64,000 bases of DNA from an uncultured Clostridia bacterium (GTDB lineage: Bacteria; Bacillota; Clostridia; Peptostreptococcales; Anaerovoracaceae), in NCBI GenBank assembly GCA_938045615.1, contig CALIBC010000178.1:62001-126000 (forward strand), read 5' to 3'. The notes beneath the pieces were generated by a model that was given only the letters and a program-made list of their open reading frames with translations, ran no database searches and was not told where the DNA came from. Both the position numbers and the translations under genes were made by a program. Below, piece after piece: positions 52,138 through 63,087 of this stretch; position 1 is the stretch's first letter, and every line of letters begins with the position of its first letter.

Positions 52138-52458
52138 GACTTTTTCTCCTTCTCTTAAATAAATTATTTGCATTAACTACAACTTTCACTCTCCGTGTTT
52201 ACGCCAAACACGAAATATTTAACTACAACGTGCAGCACGACGCCTATAAAGATCAATACTTATCAAAAGGCGTCGATATTTTTTCTTTAGTTTATCACAT
52301 TTCATTCGCAAGAACAAGATGGGCGCCGGCAATGCCGACGCCCATCTTGTTTAAAAGAGTAATTCCATGAAAACCATATCTTGTTTTCTCTTTTGCTAAG
52401 TTTTTGGGATAAGACCCGTCTCCCCGGTGTAGAGTTGACGGAGCTTCTCCTTTTTCTC
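52138..52458. other. Intergenic region between the surface protein genes
   Basis: 321 nt without a gene. It holds the terminator hairpin at 52318-52347 and, on the start side, two copies of GTTGTAGTTAA (minus strand) within the 70 nt before the LRR-protein gene. Confidence 0.55.
52318..52347 (-). terminator. Terminator of the giant surface protein gene
   Basis: Arms GATGGGCG and CGCCCATC outside CGGC/GCCG with an AAT loop. The minus-strand tail TTGTTCTTG is moderately T-rich. A near copy stands at 46671-46693. Confidence 0.65.
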
Positions 52459-55400
52459 TTATCTTGCTCTCTTTGCCCTCTTGGCTTTCTTCTTAGGCGC
52501 AATCTTCACAAGTCCGAAGTACATCTTCTTAAGGTTACCCTTGGTGTTGAAGTATACCGTCTTGGTCTTCTTGTCGAAGCTTGCCTTGTAAAGTCCGCCC
52601 TTCTTCAGCAGCTTGAATGCTTTCTTTGCTTTTCTGCCCTTTGCCTTCTTGGCTTTCTTGCCGAGCAGTTTCATCATCTTGAACTTGGTCTTTTTCTTTA
52701 CCTTGCCAACAGATGCGATTCCGACGTTGTTGAGTTTCGCTATCCGCTTGCCCGATACCGTCATGTCAAGCATGTATACCTTGCCCTTGAAGATCTTCTT
52801 CTTGAGAGCCTTGGACTTGATGAACTTCTTGCTCTTTGTGCTCACCTTGAAGTACGTCTTGGTGTTGCCTGCATTGTACACAGCTTTGAACTCTTCCGGG
52901 CTCATCCTTACGGATATGTTCTTCACGGTAAGTCCCATGTAGCTGTACTTGCCCTCTGCCATGTCTTTCTGCTGCTGCGGTGTCAGGGTGATCGTCTTTG
53001 AGCTCTTGATGAGCAGTGGACTTCTTCCCGTCTTGTCCGCATTAGGTGTCACAGGTGCCGCAGGTTTTGCAGGCGTTGCAGGCTTCGGCTGTTCAGGTTT
53101 TTTGTCGTCAGGTTTTGCAGGCGTCACCGCTTCTTTTTCAAGTTTTGCGATAAACTCAATGTCGGATGCTATCTCAAACTTCTCGATTGCTTCCTTGGTG
53201 TAGAGCTTTCCCTCACCCTTGATCTGCCAGCCTTTGAACTCATATCCGGATACCTTAGGATCCGCAGGTACGTTTGCAGGCTTATCCATCAGATATACGT
53301 TTTCCGTCACGTCAGCCGAACCTTCTACCTTATATGTAACGGTGAAGTGCTTGGCTTGCTTGTATGTTGCCGTGTAAGTCATTTCAGCGACAGGATCCGT
53401 GTCTGCAGGGAATGCTTTATCCCATTTATCGAACACCTTGGTCTTGTCTTTATATACAGGCTTCCTGTACTCGATCTGGTTCTTCACGTCTCCCCACTTG
53501 AGGTTCTTGTCTACATCAAACGCTACCTTGGCATCTCCGCTTCCGCCTGTGAAGTGTCCGTCATCCGTCGCATCGAGGATGATCCTTACCTTGCCCGTAG
53601 GTGTAGGCTGATCCGGTGTAGGAGGTACCTCTATTCCCGGATTCTTCTTGAACACCGCCGTATAGGTGACTTCCGTAACTTTGTCACCGTCGGCAGGGAA
53701 TTCCTTATCCCACTTGTCGAATATCATTTTGTCATTCTTGTACGCAACATTCGGCAGGATCAGGTTCTTCACATCTTCCCACTTCATATTCTTCTTGACG
53801 TCGAACATGAGCTTCTTTCCCTTATCTCCGCCGTTGAGAACTCCGTCCTCGGTAGGATCAAATGTGATTCTCACGGAGCCTTCTGCAACTTCACCCGGCT
53901 TGTCAGGATCCGGTGTAACGATTCCCGGTGTCTCAGGTTCTGTCGGTGTAGGTCCCGGAGGTGTGACTTCTTCTTTCTTGAACGTAGCCTTGAATGCCAT
54001 GTCCTCGGTGATGTCGCTTCCTTCGATCGCCTCTTTGTTGTACGTCTTGGATGTCTTTTCGATCGTCCACGAGATAAAGGTGTATCCCTTCTTTTCAGGG
54101 TTGTCCGGTACCTTCGTAGGTTTCTTGCCGTTTTCAACTTTTTCAACGCTTGTAATGACTCCGTCAACTTCAAAGGTCACGATGTGTTTCACTACAGGCT
54201 GCTGCGGCAGCTGCGTATATTTTGCCACAAACTTGGTGTCTTCAGTTATCTTCAGTTTTTCTATGGCGGACTTCAGGTAAATAGTTCCTTTTCCGTCTAT
54301 CTGCCATCCGATGAACTTGTATCCGTCCTTTTCAGGAGCCTCAGGCACGTCTTTCGGCTTATCCTTGTTTGCTATGTATTCCATGCCCACAAGTACATCA
54401 TCAGCCTCGTAGCTTACTTTATACTTATGCGTCACGTCGTACTTTGCGGTAATCAGAGTTTCCCCGTTGAACTTGCCTTTGAGAGACTTATCCCATTCGG
54501 CGAATCTGTACCCCGGTTTTCCTATAGCCTTAGGAGCACTGTCGGTCAGATCCACTTCCGTGTCCTTCTTGACGTGGAGCACTGTCTCACCGATAAGTTC
54601 TGCGCCGTGCTCGCCCTTCGAAAACTTCACTGCCACATAATCCGCTTTCGGTGGATCTTCAGGATCCTCAGGAACCACTATGTTTCCAACTTCCTCATAT
54701 TTTGCCGTTATCGTCATTTCTGAAGTGAACTTGCCTTTCAGTGGCTTGTCCCAAGCCTTGAACTTCCAGCCGTCCTTTCCGACTGCTTTAGGCGCTTCCT
54801 CTGTCAGATCCACTTCCGTGTCCTTCTTGACCTGAAGAACCGCATTGCCCTTCAGAGCTTCACCGTTTTCTCCCTTATCGAATGTCACCTTGACGTAGTC
54901 AGGTTTCGGTGGATCTTCCGGTGTGCTCGGAAGCACGTTCTCATCGGCTCTGAAGCTTGCGACATATGCAATGTCATTGTTGACCTTAAGCTTCTTTATA
55001 ACTTCTTTGCTGTATGTCTCGCCCGTCTTCTTGACTTTCCAGCCCATGAACGTCTTGCCCGTTTCCGTAGGATCGGCAGGTACGTCCACAAGAGCCTCGC
55101 CTTTTTCGACAGCTTCCGCAGCCACGATCACGCCCTTGACTTCAAAGGTCACGATTTTCTTCTCTGCTTGTTCTTTCTTGAAGTTTGCCACAAACTTGGT
55201 GTCAGCCGCAATCTTCAGCCTCTCAACGGCACTCTTCAGGTAGATGTCACCTGCGCCGTCCTTCTGCCAGCCGATGAACTTGTAGCCATCCTTCTCAGGA
55301 TTCTTAGGTACATCGTTCGGTTCATCGCCGTTGTTCACATACTCAACGTCCAGAACCTTTCCGTCCGCCTCGTAGACAACCTTGTGCTGTGCAGTCTGCT

Positions 55401-58400
55401 CGTATTTCGCGGTGATAACCGTATCAGCTCCGAAGATTCCGCTCGTTTCTTTGTCCCAGCCTTTGAACTTGTAGCCGTCTTTGCCGACTGCCTTTGGAGC
55501 TTTCAACCTTACGTCTGCGCCTTTCTTGACAAGGAATACCGATTCACCTATCAGCTCGGCTCCGTTCTCGCCCTTGTCAAAGCTTACTTTTACGTAGTCT
55601 ACAGGTACAGGCTCGTCAGGATTTTCAGGTGTAATTATGTCTTCACCCTTAAATTCTTTGTACTGAGCCGTGATCGTCGTATCTTCCGTAAATACGTCAC
55701 TGAGTTTCTTGTCCCAGCTTGTGAATCTCCAGCCTTTATCCGCCGTGACCTTAGGTCCTTTCAGCGTTATGTCCTTATTCTTTCTTACATAGAAGCTGTC
55801 GTCGCCCTCAAGCGTTCCGTGCTCGCCTCTGTCAAAAGTTATCTTTACATAGTTGTCAGCAGGAGGATCAGGCGTGTCGCCCGGCTCTATATCCTTCAGC
55901 CTGTCATACGTTGCCGTGTAAGTTGCATCCGCCGTGAACTTGCCCTTGAGATCCTTGTCCCATCCGGTGTGTTTCCAGCCGTCTTCCGCCTTGATCTTAG
56001 GTCCTTTGAGCGTAACATCCACGTTCTTCTTTACGTAGAACTCGCTGTCGCCGTAAAAGCTGTGTCCGTGCTCGCCGAGCTTGAACGTAACCTTGATGTA
56101 ATCGGCTGTCGGCGGTTCAGGATCGTCCGCAGGTTCAACATCTTTCAGTTCCTCAAATTGAGCGGTTATCTTAGTATCTTTATCAAAGCTTGCTTTGAGA
56201 TCCTTATCCCACTTCTTGAACTTCCAGCTACCTTCCGCCTTCACCTTAGGAGCATCTTCCGAAAGGTCGACTTCCGTATCCTTCTTGACCTGGAACACGC
56301 TCGTTCCCTCAAGGCTCTTTCCGTGCTCGCCCTTGTCAAATGTTACCTTGACATAGTCAGGCTTTGCAGGTTCGTCCGGTTTGCTTGGAATGACGTCGGT
56401 TCCCTCTCTAAAGCTTGCGACAAATGCCGTTTCCCTGTTTATAGGGAGGTTCTTGATCGCTTCTTTGCCGTATCCCGGACCTTTTCCTTCTATCTTCCAG
56501 CCCATGAAGATCTTGCCCGTTTCCGTAGGATCGGCAGGCACCGTCGTTACGCTTGCTCCCTTTGCAACCTTCTCGACAGTGGAGATAACTCCGTCGTTCT
56601 CAAAGGTTACCAGGAATTTCTCTGCTTCCAGTTTCTGATAGTTTGCGACAAACTTGCTGTCTTCCGTGATCTTTAGCTGCGACAGCGCACCGGTCAGATA
56701 CGTGTCTCCGCTTCCGTCTTTCTGCCAGCCGATGAACTTATAACCTGCCTTCTCAGGAGCGTTTTTAGGCACGTTTGCAGGCATTTCCTCATCATCAAGG
56801 TATTCCACGCCGATTATGCTTCCGTCGGCCTCATAGACCACCTTATGCTGCGCGGTTGCCTCATATGTCGCCGTTATCGTCTTGCTTTCATTCAGGTTGA
56901 GTGCGCTTATATCCGTATCCCATTCCTTGAACTTATGACCCTTCTTGCCGACCGCCTTAGGAGCTTTGGCTTTCAGGTTCACATCGGTATCTTTTCTTAC
57001 ATGGAATACGTTCTTTCCGTACAGGATCTCTCCGTCCGCACCCTTGTCGAACGTCACCTTGACATACCCTTCAGGTACAGGTTTCTCAGGATCCTCAGGA
57101 ACTACCACGTTGTTGAGTTTCTGATACTGAGCCGTAATTACGGTATCTTCCGCAAATCTGCCCTTGATATTTTTGTTCCAACCTATGTGCTTGTAGTCAT
57201 CCTCAGGCACTACCTTAGGAGCGCTTGCCGTAAGGTCGACATCCTCGTTCTTCTTGACGTAGAGCTTGCTCGTTCCGTCAAGTTCGCCGTGCTCGCCCTT
57301 TTCAAATGTAACGGTCACGTAGTCTTTGTTAGGCGGCTCCGGATGTTCATCATCGCCCGGCTCAACGCTTTGCAATTTATCGTACTGCGCCGTTATGACA
57401 ACATCATCCTCAAACTTGCCTTCCGTCGCCTTATCCCAGCCCGTGAATTTCAGGCCTTCATTAGGCGTGATCTTAGGTGCATCCAGCTTGACTTCTTTGT
57501 CAGGATTTACGTAGAACTTGGTGGTTCCCGTCGCTTTTCCTTTGCCCGTGCTCTCAAAGAGTACAGTCTTGTATCCGGCAGGCTTCTTGTCGCCCGTCAC
57601 GATATCCGAAAGCTCATTGTACTTGGCATTGATAGTGGTGTCTTCCTTAAACTGACCCTTGGTCTGCTTGTCCCAGCCTCTGAACTCGTAACCCGGTTTC
57701 TCATTGACCATCGGTGCGATCAGATCCACTATCTTGTCAGGATTTACATAGTAGCTTGTCTTGTCGGTCGTGGTTGCCTTTTCCCCGAGATCGAAGTTTA
57801 CCTCCACGTACCCGACAGGTTTCTCTTTATCGGTATCAACGATTGCATCATTCTCCGTGTAGCGAGCCTTGATTGTGGTGTCTTCTTTAAACGGCCCGAC
57901 AGCTTCCTTGTCCCAGCCTTTGAACTCATATCCGGTGTGAGGATTTACCACAGGTTCAGGCAAAGTGATCTTGGCATCCGGATTCACGTAGTACTTGGTG
58001 GTATCCAGCGTGTCTCCCTTGCCGTCGAGGTCGAAGGTAACTTCCTTGTATCCTTCAGGCTTGGTCTCGGTTCCCGGCACAATGTTAGGGATGTCTTCAT
58101 ACGTAGCCACTATATTAGAATCCCTATCATACTCAACTTCTGATCCGGGTTCCCAATCGGCTCCTGAACCTTCCCATATCCAGCCCGTATGCTTGTACCC
58201 CGTCTTTGCTTTTATCGTAGGTGCGTCAAGAACAACAGAATAAATATATGGATTTACATAGTATACCGTCTTTCCTTCGGCGGTTCCTTTATCACCGGCT
58301 TTGAAGGTTACCGTGCTGTACCCGTCAGGCTTGTCTCCGTCATCAGGAGTTACCACGTCCGCAACTTCTCTGTATGTAGCGGTTATGGTAGCATCTTCGC

Positions 58401-61400
58401 CAAACGTTCCGGTAAGCGACTTATCCCAGCCGGTATGCCTATATCCTGTGTTTGCCACAACGTTCGGAGGCTCAATGGTGACCTCAGTGTCTTTCTTGAC
58501 ATAACACTTGTCAAAATCCATAGAGTCTCCGTCAGAACCTATGTCAAATGTTATCGTCACATAACCTTCAGGTTTTTCCTGATCCCCCGGAATCACGTTT
58601 TTGAGTTTCTCATATACGGCGTACACTGTCCAGTCGCCTCTTACAGATGTATTTTTATCAAAGTCAGGTTCAGTTGCCGATGCACTCTTCGCCCAGCCTT
58701 TAAATATATGCCATGCCTTGACCGGTTTTGTCTTAGGGAAAGCTTCGCCCAGTGACTTATTCCTTTCAATCAGCATTGGTTTGACTTTGCCTTTACCACC
58801 GTTTACATCAAACCATACCCTTACCTTATCTTCATCCGCATATCCTCTGTAGCTCCAAAAAGGTCTGACAGTGATGTTCGCTGTTATCACCGTATCGTCA
58901 AAAAAGTCAGGCTCATTTGCAGCCGGTGTTGCAGTCCAGCCTTCGAAGACATAACCCGCTTTCTTTGGCTGTTTTTTAGGGAATTGATCTCCAAGACTAC
59001 TTCCCTTCTCTATCGTAATCGCTTCCGGAAGATCTGTGGTTCCTTCTCCATCCTTAAAAGTAACCGTCACTTTTTCTGCACCGGAATCCACTTTCCAAAC
59101 TGCATATACCGTCATGTTTGCGTTTACTTCCGTATCTTTGAAGAAGTCCGGCACAGTCGCACTCTGGCTTGAAGCCCATCCACTGAATGTGTATCCGTCT
59201 TTCTCAGGCTTTACTGTAGGGAAGTCGTCTTCAAGTGCCATCCCTTTCTGAACCTTTACAGGCTCCACGCTTCCGTTTCCTCCATTTACATTGAAGTATA
59301 CCTCGACTTCTTCAGCATCCGCCGATTTCCAAACGGCATATACAGTTATATCTTCAGGAATAGGCGTATCGCTGAAAAAGTCGGGTCTTCTCGCACTTTT
59401 TGATTTTGCCCAACCAAGGAAGACGTGTCCCTCTTTGGTCGGTTTTACGTTAGGGAAACTCTCGCCAAGACTCTTATCCCTCAAAACAGGAAGCTTATTG
59501 GGCGCATTTTCTCCTCCATTTGCGTTAAAGCTTACGTTTACCTTGTCTTCTTTCCATACGGCATAGTATGTTATAGGGTCTTCGCTGTCAATTACGGTAT
59601 CTTTTGTTACATCAGGTTCTGCGGCACCCTTGGTCTTTGCCCAGCCAAGGAATTTATAGCCTTCCTTAAACGGTTTATTGTGCGGATATGCCCAATTCAA
59701 GCTTCTGCCGTATTGCGCAGTCGTAGAGCTCGGTACATTGCCACCCCCATCTCCGTCAAAGTTGACTTTAACATCTTTTGGCTGCCATTTGGCGTATACT
59801 GTCGCTGTTCCATTTTCTAAATGATAGTACTTTATTTCAGATGTTGCGTCAAAAATATCCTGATAAGTATCGTTTTCGGCATATTTGAAACTCCAGTGTT
59901 TAAAGTTATATCCTTTTCTCACAGGTTTCTTTTCAGGGAAATTCGCCCCTATAGGCTTGTCCTTCTCAACTTCTATGATTCCCGGGCCTCCACTACCTCC
60001 GTTATCCACAAACTTGACTTTTACGTGCATGTGTGGATTAACCACATGGTAAGGTCCATCCATTAAATCATGTGGATTTCTAGCGGGCGCAGATCCTATT
60101 CCTCTGATGTTTACCTTCACCTTGGGCCTGTTCCCTGTGTTTGGTTGCATTCGAAATGCAAAGCTATCAAGGCTTTTAAGGTTTTGACTTACCGACGCAC
60201 TCACCAAATTAGGGTTGTTGCCATACGCATCCTGTTCAATCTTCTCTACACTGTCATTGATTGTAACAGTTCCAAAGTTATTGCTCATAAAGGCATATTT
60301 TCCAATGGTCTTGACCTTGGTCGAAAGATTGACCTTTGTCAATTTATTGTCGCGGAAAACTCCCTCGGCAATCTCGGTTATCGGTACATTCTCAAGATCT
60401 AAAACACTTATAAGGTTGTTTCTGAAAGCTTCCTTTTCAATTGTACTTATCTTTGAAGGGAGCGTCAAATCTGTAAGTTTATTGTTTCTGAATGCTCCTT
60501 CCTGTATCCGATCCACTGATGTGTTCCCAAGGAATTCTATTTTTTTGAGTCCGACACCGTCAAAGGCTCCTTTTCCTATGCTCTGAACATTTGTCGGAAT
60601 TTCAAGTGAATTCTTTTTGCTTCCGGTTAAACGGTGTGTTATATAGGAATTTTTAAACGCTTCTTCGCCGATATCTTTCACTCCACCGATATCTTTTATT
60701 CCCATTTTATATAAGCGAGCGCCTTCGAAAGCTCTCTTGCCTATTTTTGGCCAACTTCCTCTGAAGAAAGACCGACGGTCGCCATACTCATCTATTTCAT
60801 AACCACCAACCTGTGTATCTTTGAATGCTTCTTCTTCAATGTTGCCGCCGCCGTTAACATCCACCACTTGAAAATTGCCATTTCCGGAAAATGCCCGTTT
60901 TCCAATTCTGCTAATTTTGATTTCATTGGTGTCTGTCTTAAATATATTCAACGCCGGATTGGACGTGAATGCAGAGTCCCCAATATCTACATGTGCATAA
61001 CCTGTATTCCCGTTTATATGCGTGCCTTTGATTTTTATTGTCCTTATAAATCTATTGCTGAAAGCATTTGAAGCAATTTCATTAAGTTCTGCCCTTACTT
61101 CCTTACCTTTGTAATATGCCTTCTCCAACACAAGAGGTATTACAATTGAACTATAAGAATCAATCTTCCTACGAAAATGATCTAATCTATAGTAGTATTC
61201 TAATCTTCCATACGCATTTTTCTTCTCACTAACGGTGTAGCTGAATTCATTCGGCTCTAATGTATGCTCTCCATAAGTAGCCCAAATAACATCAACAATG
61301 CAGTCTTTTTTCGCTTCAAATATTCCCCTATTTCCGACTGTTCCTAATCTTGAATCCAAAAAATGCTCCGGCCATTTGTATATTCCATCGCTATGTCGCG

Positions 61401-63069
61401 AACGAACCCAATCTCCTATAAAATAGTAGCCACTACGCACGGGAACAATATATCCGTCATCACTAATAGGTTTGCCTTGATCGACACAGAACCTCGATTT
61501 TAATTCTGCTCCTGCTGCGGATTTTCCTCCATGGTACTCTACAATCACACAAACTTTCTTGTCCTTGTATACAGGATATAGATGTGTCTTGCCGTTATTT
61601 TGAATATTGTTTTTTATTGTGTTATAGGACATAGCAGATTTGGCGCTATATTCCGTAGAATATCCCACACAGATCTTGCCCTTGACATTTGCGTGTGGGA
61701 TTGCTCCGTACTGAACGAGCTGCGGTGGAGATCCCTCTAGATCCATAATCGGTGCATACCAATCATCACCATACTGCTTTGTCGTCATTTTTACACTCTT
61801 ACTGTCGAATTCAGGCAGTTCATGCACATATACGGACTTTCCACCGTACATGTATACCGGCTTTATTACAATTTCCTTGCTCTTATTTAACTTTGCCCAA
61901 TCCCTTATAGGTGTATCATAACCGAAATATCCCGCACCGGCTCCCGTATCACCATGGCTAGAGTCATTAGGTCTATTAAAATTACTGAACTTATAACCCC
62001 CGTTATCGGGTAAATCCTCTTTTATATACTTTCTTAAAGAATCTCCCTTTCTTATCGTGAATTTATTCGTCCCATTCTTACCGAACTTAAAATTCTTCGG
62101 TCCATGATAATTCGGATCACTCGTATCTATTGTAACGGCGACCTCATTATTCAGATTTTCCTGCCTTTTCGAGAAATCCTGGTCTTTGCCGCATTCTACG
62201 GACGTCGCCCATATAAATCCATCATTCTTTATTTCAGTGTTAGCAAAAACATTTCTCTCTGAAATTCCTACAATACTATCAGCACCACCGCTGTTGGTAG
62301 ACCAACCTGTCGCAGCATAAGTACTGTTGCCTTTCATCACCCTGATTTCAGGTATGCTCTCAAGTATCGATGCGCCTATTCTTGCTTTTTTCTTGATAGG
62401 AATGCTTATACTAAGCTGATTGTCCGTGGGATCTATGCTTATAAAAATATCATAATCTCCACCTCTTCCAATCCTATGCCTAATCTCTCGATAAAGCTCA
62501 TCAACGAAGCTACCTTTATAATAAGTGTCCTTCGTAAGATCCAAAAGTCTCTGGCTATGTCGGAAGCTGGACCAAAAACATATCTTCTCCGGACGCTGTG
62601 GATAGACGAAGTTCACCAAAAAGCAACTCTTATCGTCGTACGGTATCCTCTTCCGTAAATTTTCCCCGTTAAACGGCTCATCCTTGTCGATCCCCGGGTC
62701 TACATTTTTAAGCGCCTTTGGTTTTATCACCTTGCCCGCTTTGAGACTGCCTCCTACGACCGGTGCCTGCTTTGCGGCATCTTTCTTCTCTTTGCCGGCT
62801 TCGCCACTAGGCTCGCCTGCCTGCTTCTTTTCCGGTTGCGGTTTGTCCGCAGCTTTGCCGGCATTCGCACCCGACTTCTTGGCTGCCTGTTTGTCGGCAG
62901 CTTTGTCCACTTTCTTTTCGACCTGTTTGTCCTGCTTTTTACCGCTTTGATCTGCGGCAAAGGCACGGTCGAAAGGAATGTAGGTTGCAACGACAGCGAA
63001 AACCAGTAACATCGTTAAAAGTTTTCTCTTCATGTTCGTTGCAGTCTTTTTTCTACTGAAACCATCCAT
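52459..63069 (-). CDS. Giant repeat surface protein (about 3536 residues)
   Basis: Signal peptide as in the neighbouring gene (YIPFDRAFA end). A Lys/Ala-rich linker (40-130), a unique region of about 550 residues, then degenerate BspA-type LRRs (about 690-1010; IGKRAFSG, IEKEAFRNN). Next come 28 beta-grasp repeats of the InlB-B/Listeria-Bacteroides kind by my count: six with an NGG core, thirteen of the VTFDKGEHG...GWDK type, seven of the VVYEADG...GWQKDG type and two longer ones. It ends with the same linker and Lys-rich domain as its neighbour. No sortase signal. ATG 63069 follows AAGGAGGAAAC. A cell-surface or secreted adhesin or matrix protein is likely. Confidence 0.9.
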   Translation of the reverse strand: MDGFSRKKTATNMKRKLLTMLLVFAVVATYIPFDRAFAADQSGKKQDKQVEKKVDKAADKQAAKKSGANAGKAADKPQPEKKQAGEPSGEAGKEKKDAAKQAPVVGGSLKAGKVIKPKALKNVDPGIDKDEPFNGENLRKRIPYDDKSCFLVNFVYPQRPEKICFWSSFRHSQRLLDLTKDTYYKGSFVDELYREIRHRIGRGGDYDIFISIDPTDNQLSISIPIKKKARIGASILESIPEIRVMKGNSTYAATGWSTNSGGADSIVGISERNVFANTEIKNDGFIWATSVECGKDQDFSKRQENLNNEVAVTIDTSDPNYHGPKNFKFGKNGTNKFTIRKGDSLRKYIKEDLPDNGGYKFSNFNRPNDSSHGDTGAGAGYFGYDTPIRDWAKLNKSKEIVIKPVYMYGGKSVYVHELPEFDSKSVKMTTKQYGDDWYAPIMDLEGSPPQLVQYGAIPHANVKGKICVGYSTEYSAKSAMSYNTIKNNIQNNGKTHLYPVYKDKKVCVIVEYHGGKSAAGAELKSRFCVDQGKPISDDGYIVPVRSGYYFIGDWVRSRHSDGIYKWPEHFLDSRLGTVGNRGIFEAKKDCIVDVIWATYGEHTLEPNEFSYTVSEKKNAYGRLEYYYRLDHFRRKIDSYSSIVIPLVLEKAYYKGKEVRAELNEIASNAFSNRFIRTIKIKGTHINGNTGYAHVDIGDSAFTSNPALNIFKTDTNEIKISRIGKRAFSGNGNFQVVDVNGGGNIEEEAFKDTQVGGYEIDEYGDRRSFFRGSWPKIGKRAFEGARLYKMGIKDIGGVKDIGEEAFKNSYITHRLTGSKKNSLEIPTNVQSIGKGAFDGVGLKKIEFLGNTSVDRIQEGAFRNNKLTDLTLPSKISTIEKEAFRNNLISVLDLENVPITEIAEGVFRDNKLTKVNLSTKVKTIGKYAFMSNNFGTVTINDSVEKIEQDAYGNNPNLVSASVSQNLKSLDSFAFRMQPNTGNRPKVKVNIRGIGSAPARNPHDLMDGPYHVVNPHMHVKVKFVDNGGSGGPGIIEVEKDKPIGANFPEKKPVRKGYNFKHWSFKYAENDTYQDIFDATSEIKYYHLENGTATVYAKWQPKDVKVNFDGDGGGNVPSSTTAQYGRSLNWAYPHNKPFKEGYKFLGWAKTKGAAEPDVTKDTVIDSEDPITYYAVWKEDKVNVSFNANGGENAPNKLPVLRDKSLGESFPNVKPTKEGHVFLGWAKSKSARRPDFFSDTPIPEDITVYAVWKSADAEEVEVYFNVNGGNGSVEPVKVQKGMALEDDFPTVKPEKDGYTFSGWASSQSATVPDFFKDTEVNANMTVYAVWKVDSGAEKVTVTFKDGEGTTDLPEAITIEKGSSLGDQFPKKQPKKAGYVFEGWTATPAANEPDFFDDTVITANITVRPFWSYRGYADEDKVRVWFDVNGGKGKVKPMLIERNKSLGEAFPKTKPVKAWHIFKGWAKSASATEPDFDKNTSVRGDWTVYAVYEKLKNVIPGDQEKPEGYVTITFDIGSDGDSMDFDKCYVKKDTEVTIEPPNVVANTGYRHTGWDKSLTGTFGEDATITATYREVADVVTPDDGDKPDGYSTVTFKAGDKGTAEGKTVYYVNPYIYSVVLDAPTIKAKTGYKHTGWIWEGSGADWEPGSEVEYDRDSNIVATYEDIPNIVPGTETKPEGYKEVTFDLDGKGDTLDTTKYYVNPDAKITLPEPVVNPHTGYEFKGWDKEAVGPFKEDTTIKARYTENDAIVDTDKEKPVGYVEVNFDLGEKATTTDKTSYYVNPDKIVDLIAPMVNEKPGYEFRGWDKQTKGQFKEDTTINAKYNELSDIVTGDKKPAGYKTVLFESTGKGKATGTTKFYVNPDKEVKLDAPKITPNEGLKFTGWDKATEGKFEDDVVITAQYDKLQSVEPGDDEHPEPPNKDYVTVTFEKGEHGELDGTSKLYVKKNEDVDLTASAPKVVPEDDYKHIGWNKNIKGRFAEDTVITAQYQKLNNVVVPEDPEKPVPEGYVKVTFDKGADGEILYGKNVFHVRKDTDVNLKAKAPKAVGKKGHKFKEWDTDISALNLNESKTITATYEATAQHKVVYEADGSIIGVEYLDDEEMPANVPKNAPEKAGYKFIGWQKDGSGDTYLTGALSQLKITEDSKFVANYQKLEAEKFLVTFENDGVISTVEKVAKGASVTTVPADPTETGKIFMGWKIEGKGPGYGKEAIKNLPINRETAFVASFREGTDVIPSKPDEPAKPDYVKVTFDKGEHGKSLEGTSVFQVKKDTEVDLSEDAPKVKAEGSWKFKKWDKDLKASFDKDTKITAQFEELKDVEPADDPEPPTADYIKVTFKLGEHGHSFYGDSEFYVKKNVDVTLKGPKIKAEDGWKHTGWDKDLKGKFTADATYTATYDRLKDIEPGDTPDPPADNYVKITFDRGEHGTLEGDDSFYVRKNKDITLKGPKVTADKGWRFTSWDKKLSDVFTEDTTITAQYKEFKGEDIITPENPDEPVPVDYVKVSFDKGENGAELIGESVFLVKKGADVRLKAPKAVGKDGYKFKGWDKETSGIFGADTVITAKYEQTAQHKVVYEADGKVLDVEYVNNGDEPNDVPKNPEKDGYKFIGWQKDGAGDIYLKSAVERLKIAADTKFVANFKKEQAEKKIVTFEVKGVIVAAEAVEKGEALVDVPADPTETGKTFMGWKVKKTGETYSKEVIKKLKVNNDIAYVASFRADENVLPSTPEDPPKPDYVKVTFDKGENGEALKGNAVLQVKKDTEVDLTEEAPKAVGKDGWKFKAWDKPLKGKFTSEMTITAKYEEVGNIVVPEDPEDPPKADYVAVKFSKGEHGAELIGETVLHVKKDTEVDLTDSAPKAIGKPGYRFAEWDKSLKGKFNGETLITAKYDVTHKYKVSYEADDVLVGMEYIANKDKPKDVPEAPEKDGYKFIGWQIDGKGTIYLKSAIEKLKITEDTKFVAKYTQLPQQPVVKHIVTFEVDGVITSVEKVENGKKPTKVPDNPEKKGYTFISWTIEKTSKTYNKEAIEGSDITEDMAFKATFKKEEVTPPGPTPTEPETPGIVTPDPDKPGEVAEGSVRITFDPTEDGVLNGGDKGKKLMFDVKKNMKWEDVKNLILPNVAYKNDKMIFDKWDKEFPADGDKVTEVTYTAVFKKNPGIEVPPTPDQPTPTGKVRIILDATDDGHFTGGSGDAKVAFDVDKNLKWGDVKNQIEYRKPVYKDKTKVFDKWDKAFPADTDPVAEMTYTATYKQAKHFTVTYKVEGSADVTENVYLMDKPANVPADPKVSGYEFKGWQIKGEGKLYTKEAIEKFEIASDIEFIAKLEKEAVTPAKPDDKKPEQPKPATPAKPAAPVTPNADKTGRSPLLIKSSKTITLTPQQQKDMAEGKYSYMGLTVKNISVRMSPEEFKAVYNAGNTKTYFKVSTKSKKFIKSKALKKKIFKGKVYMLDMTVSGKRIAKLNNVGIASVGKVKKKTKFKMMKLLGKKAKKAKGRKAKKAFKLLKKGGLYKASFDKKTKTVYFNTKGNLKKMYFGLVKIAPKKKAKRAKRAR

Positions 63070-63087
63070 AACTGTTTCCTCCTTAAA

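Noticed and set aside
46810..63069. Sortase-anchored surface proteins
   Set aside because: No LPxTG-like motif, hydrophobic segment and positive tail at the C-termini; they end in Lys/Arg-rich sequence.
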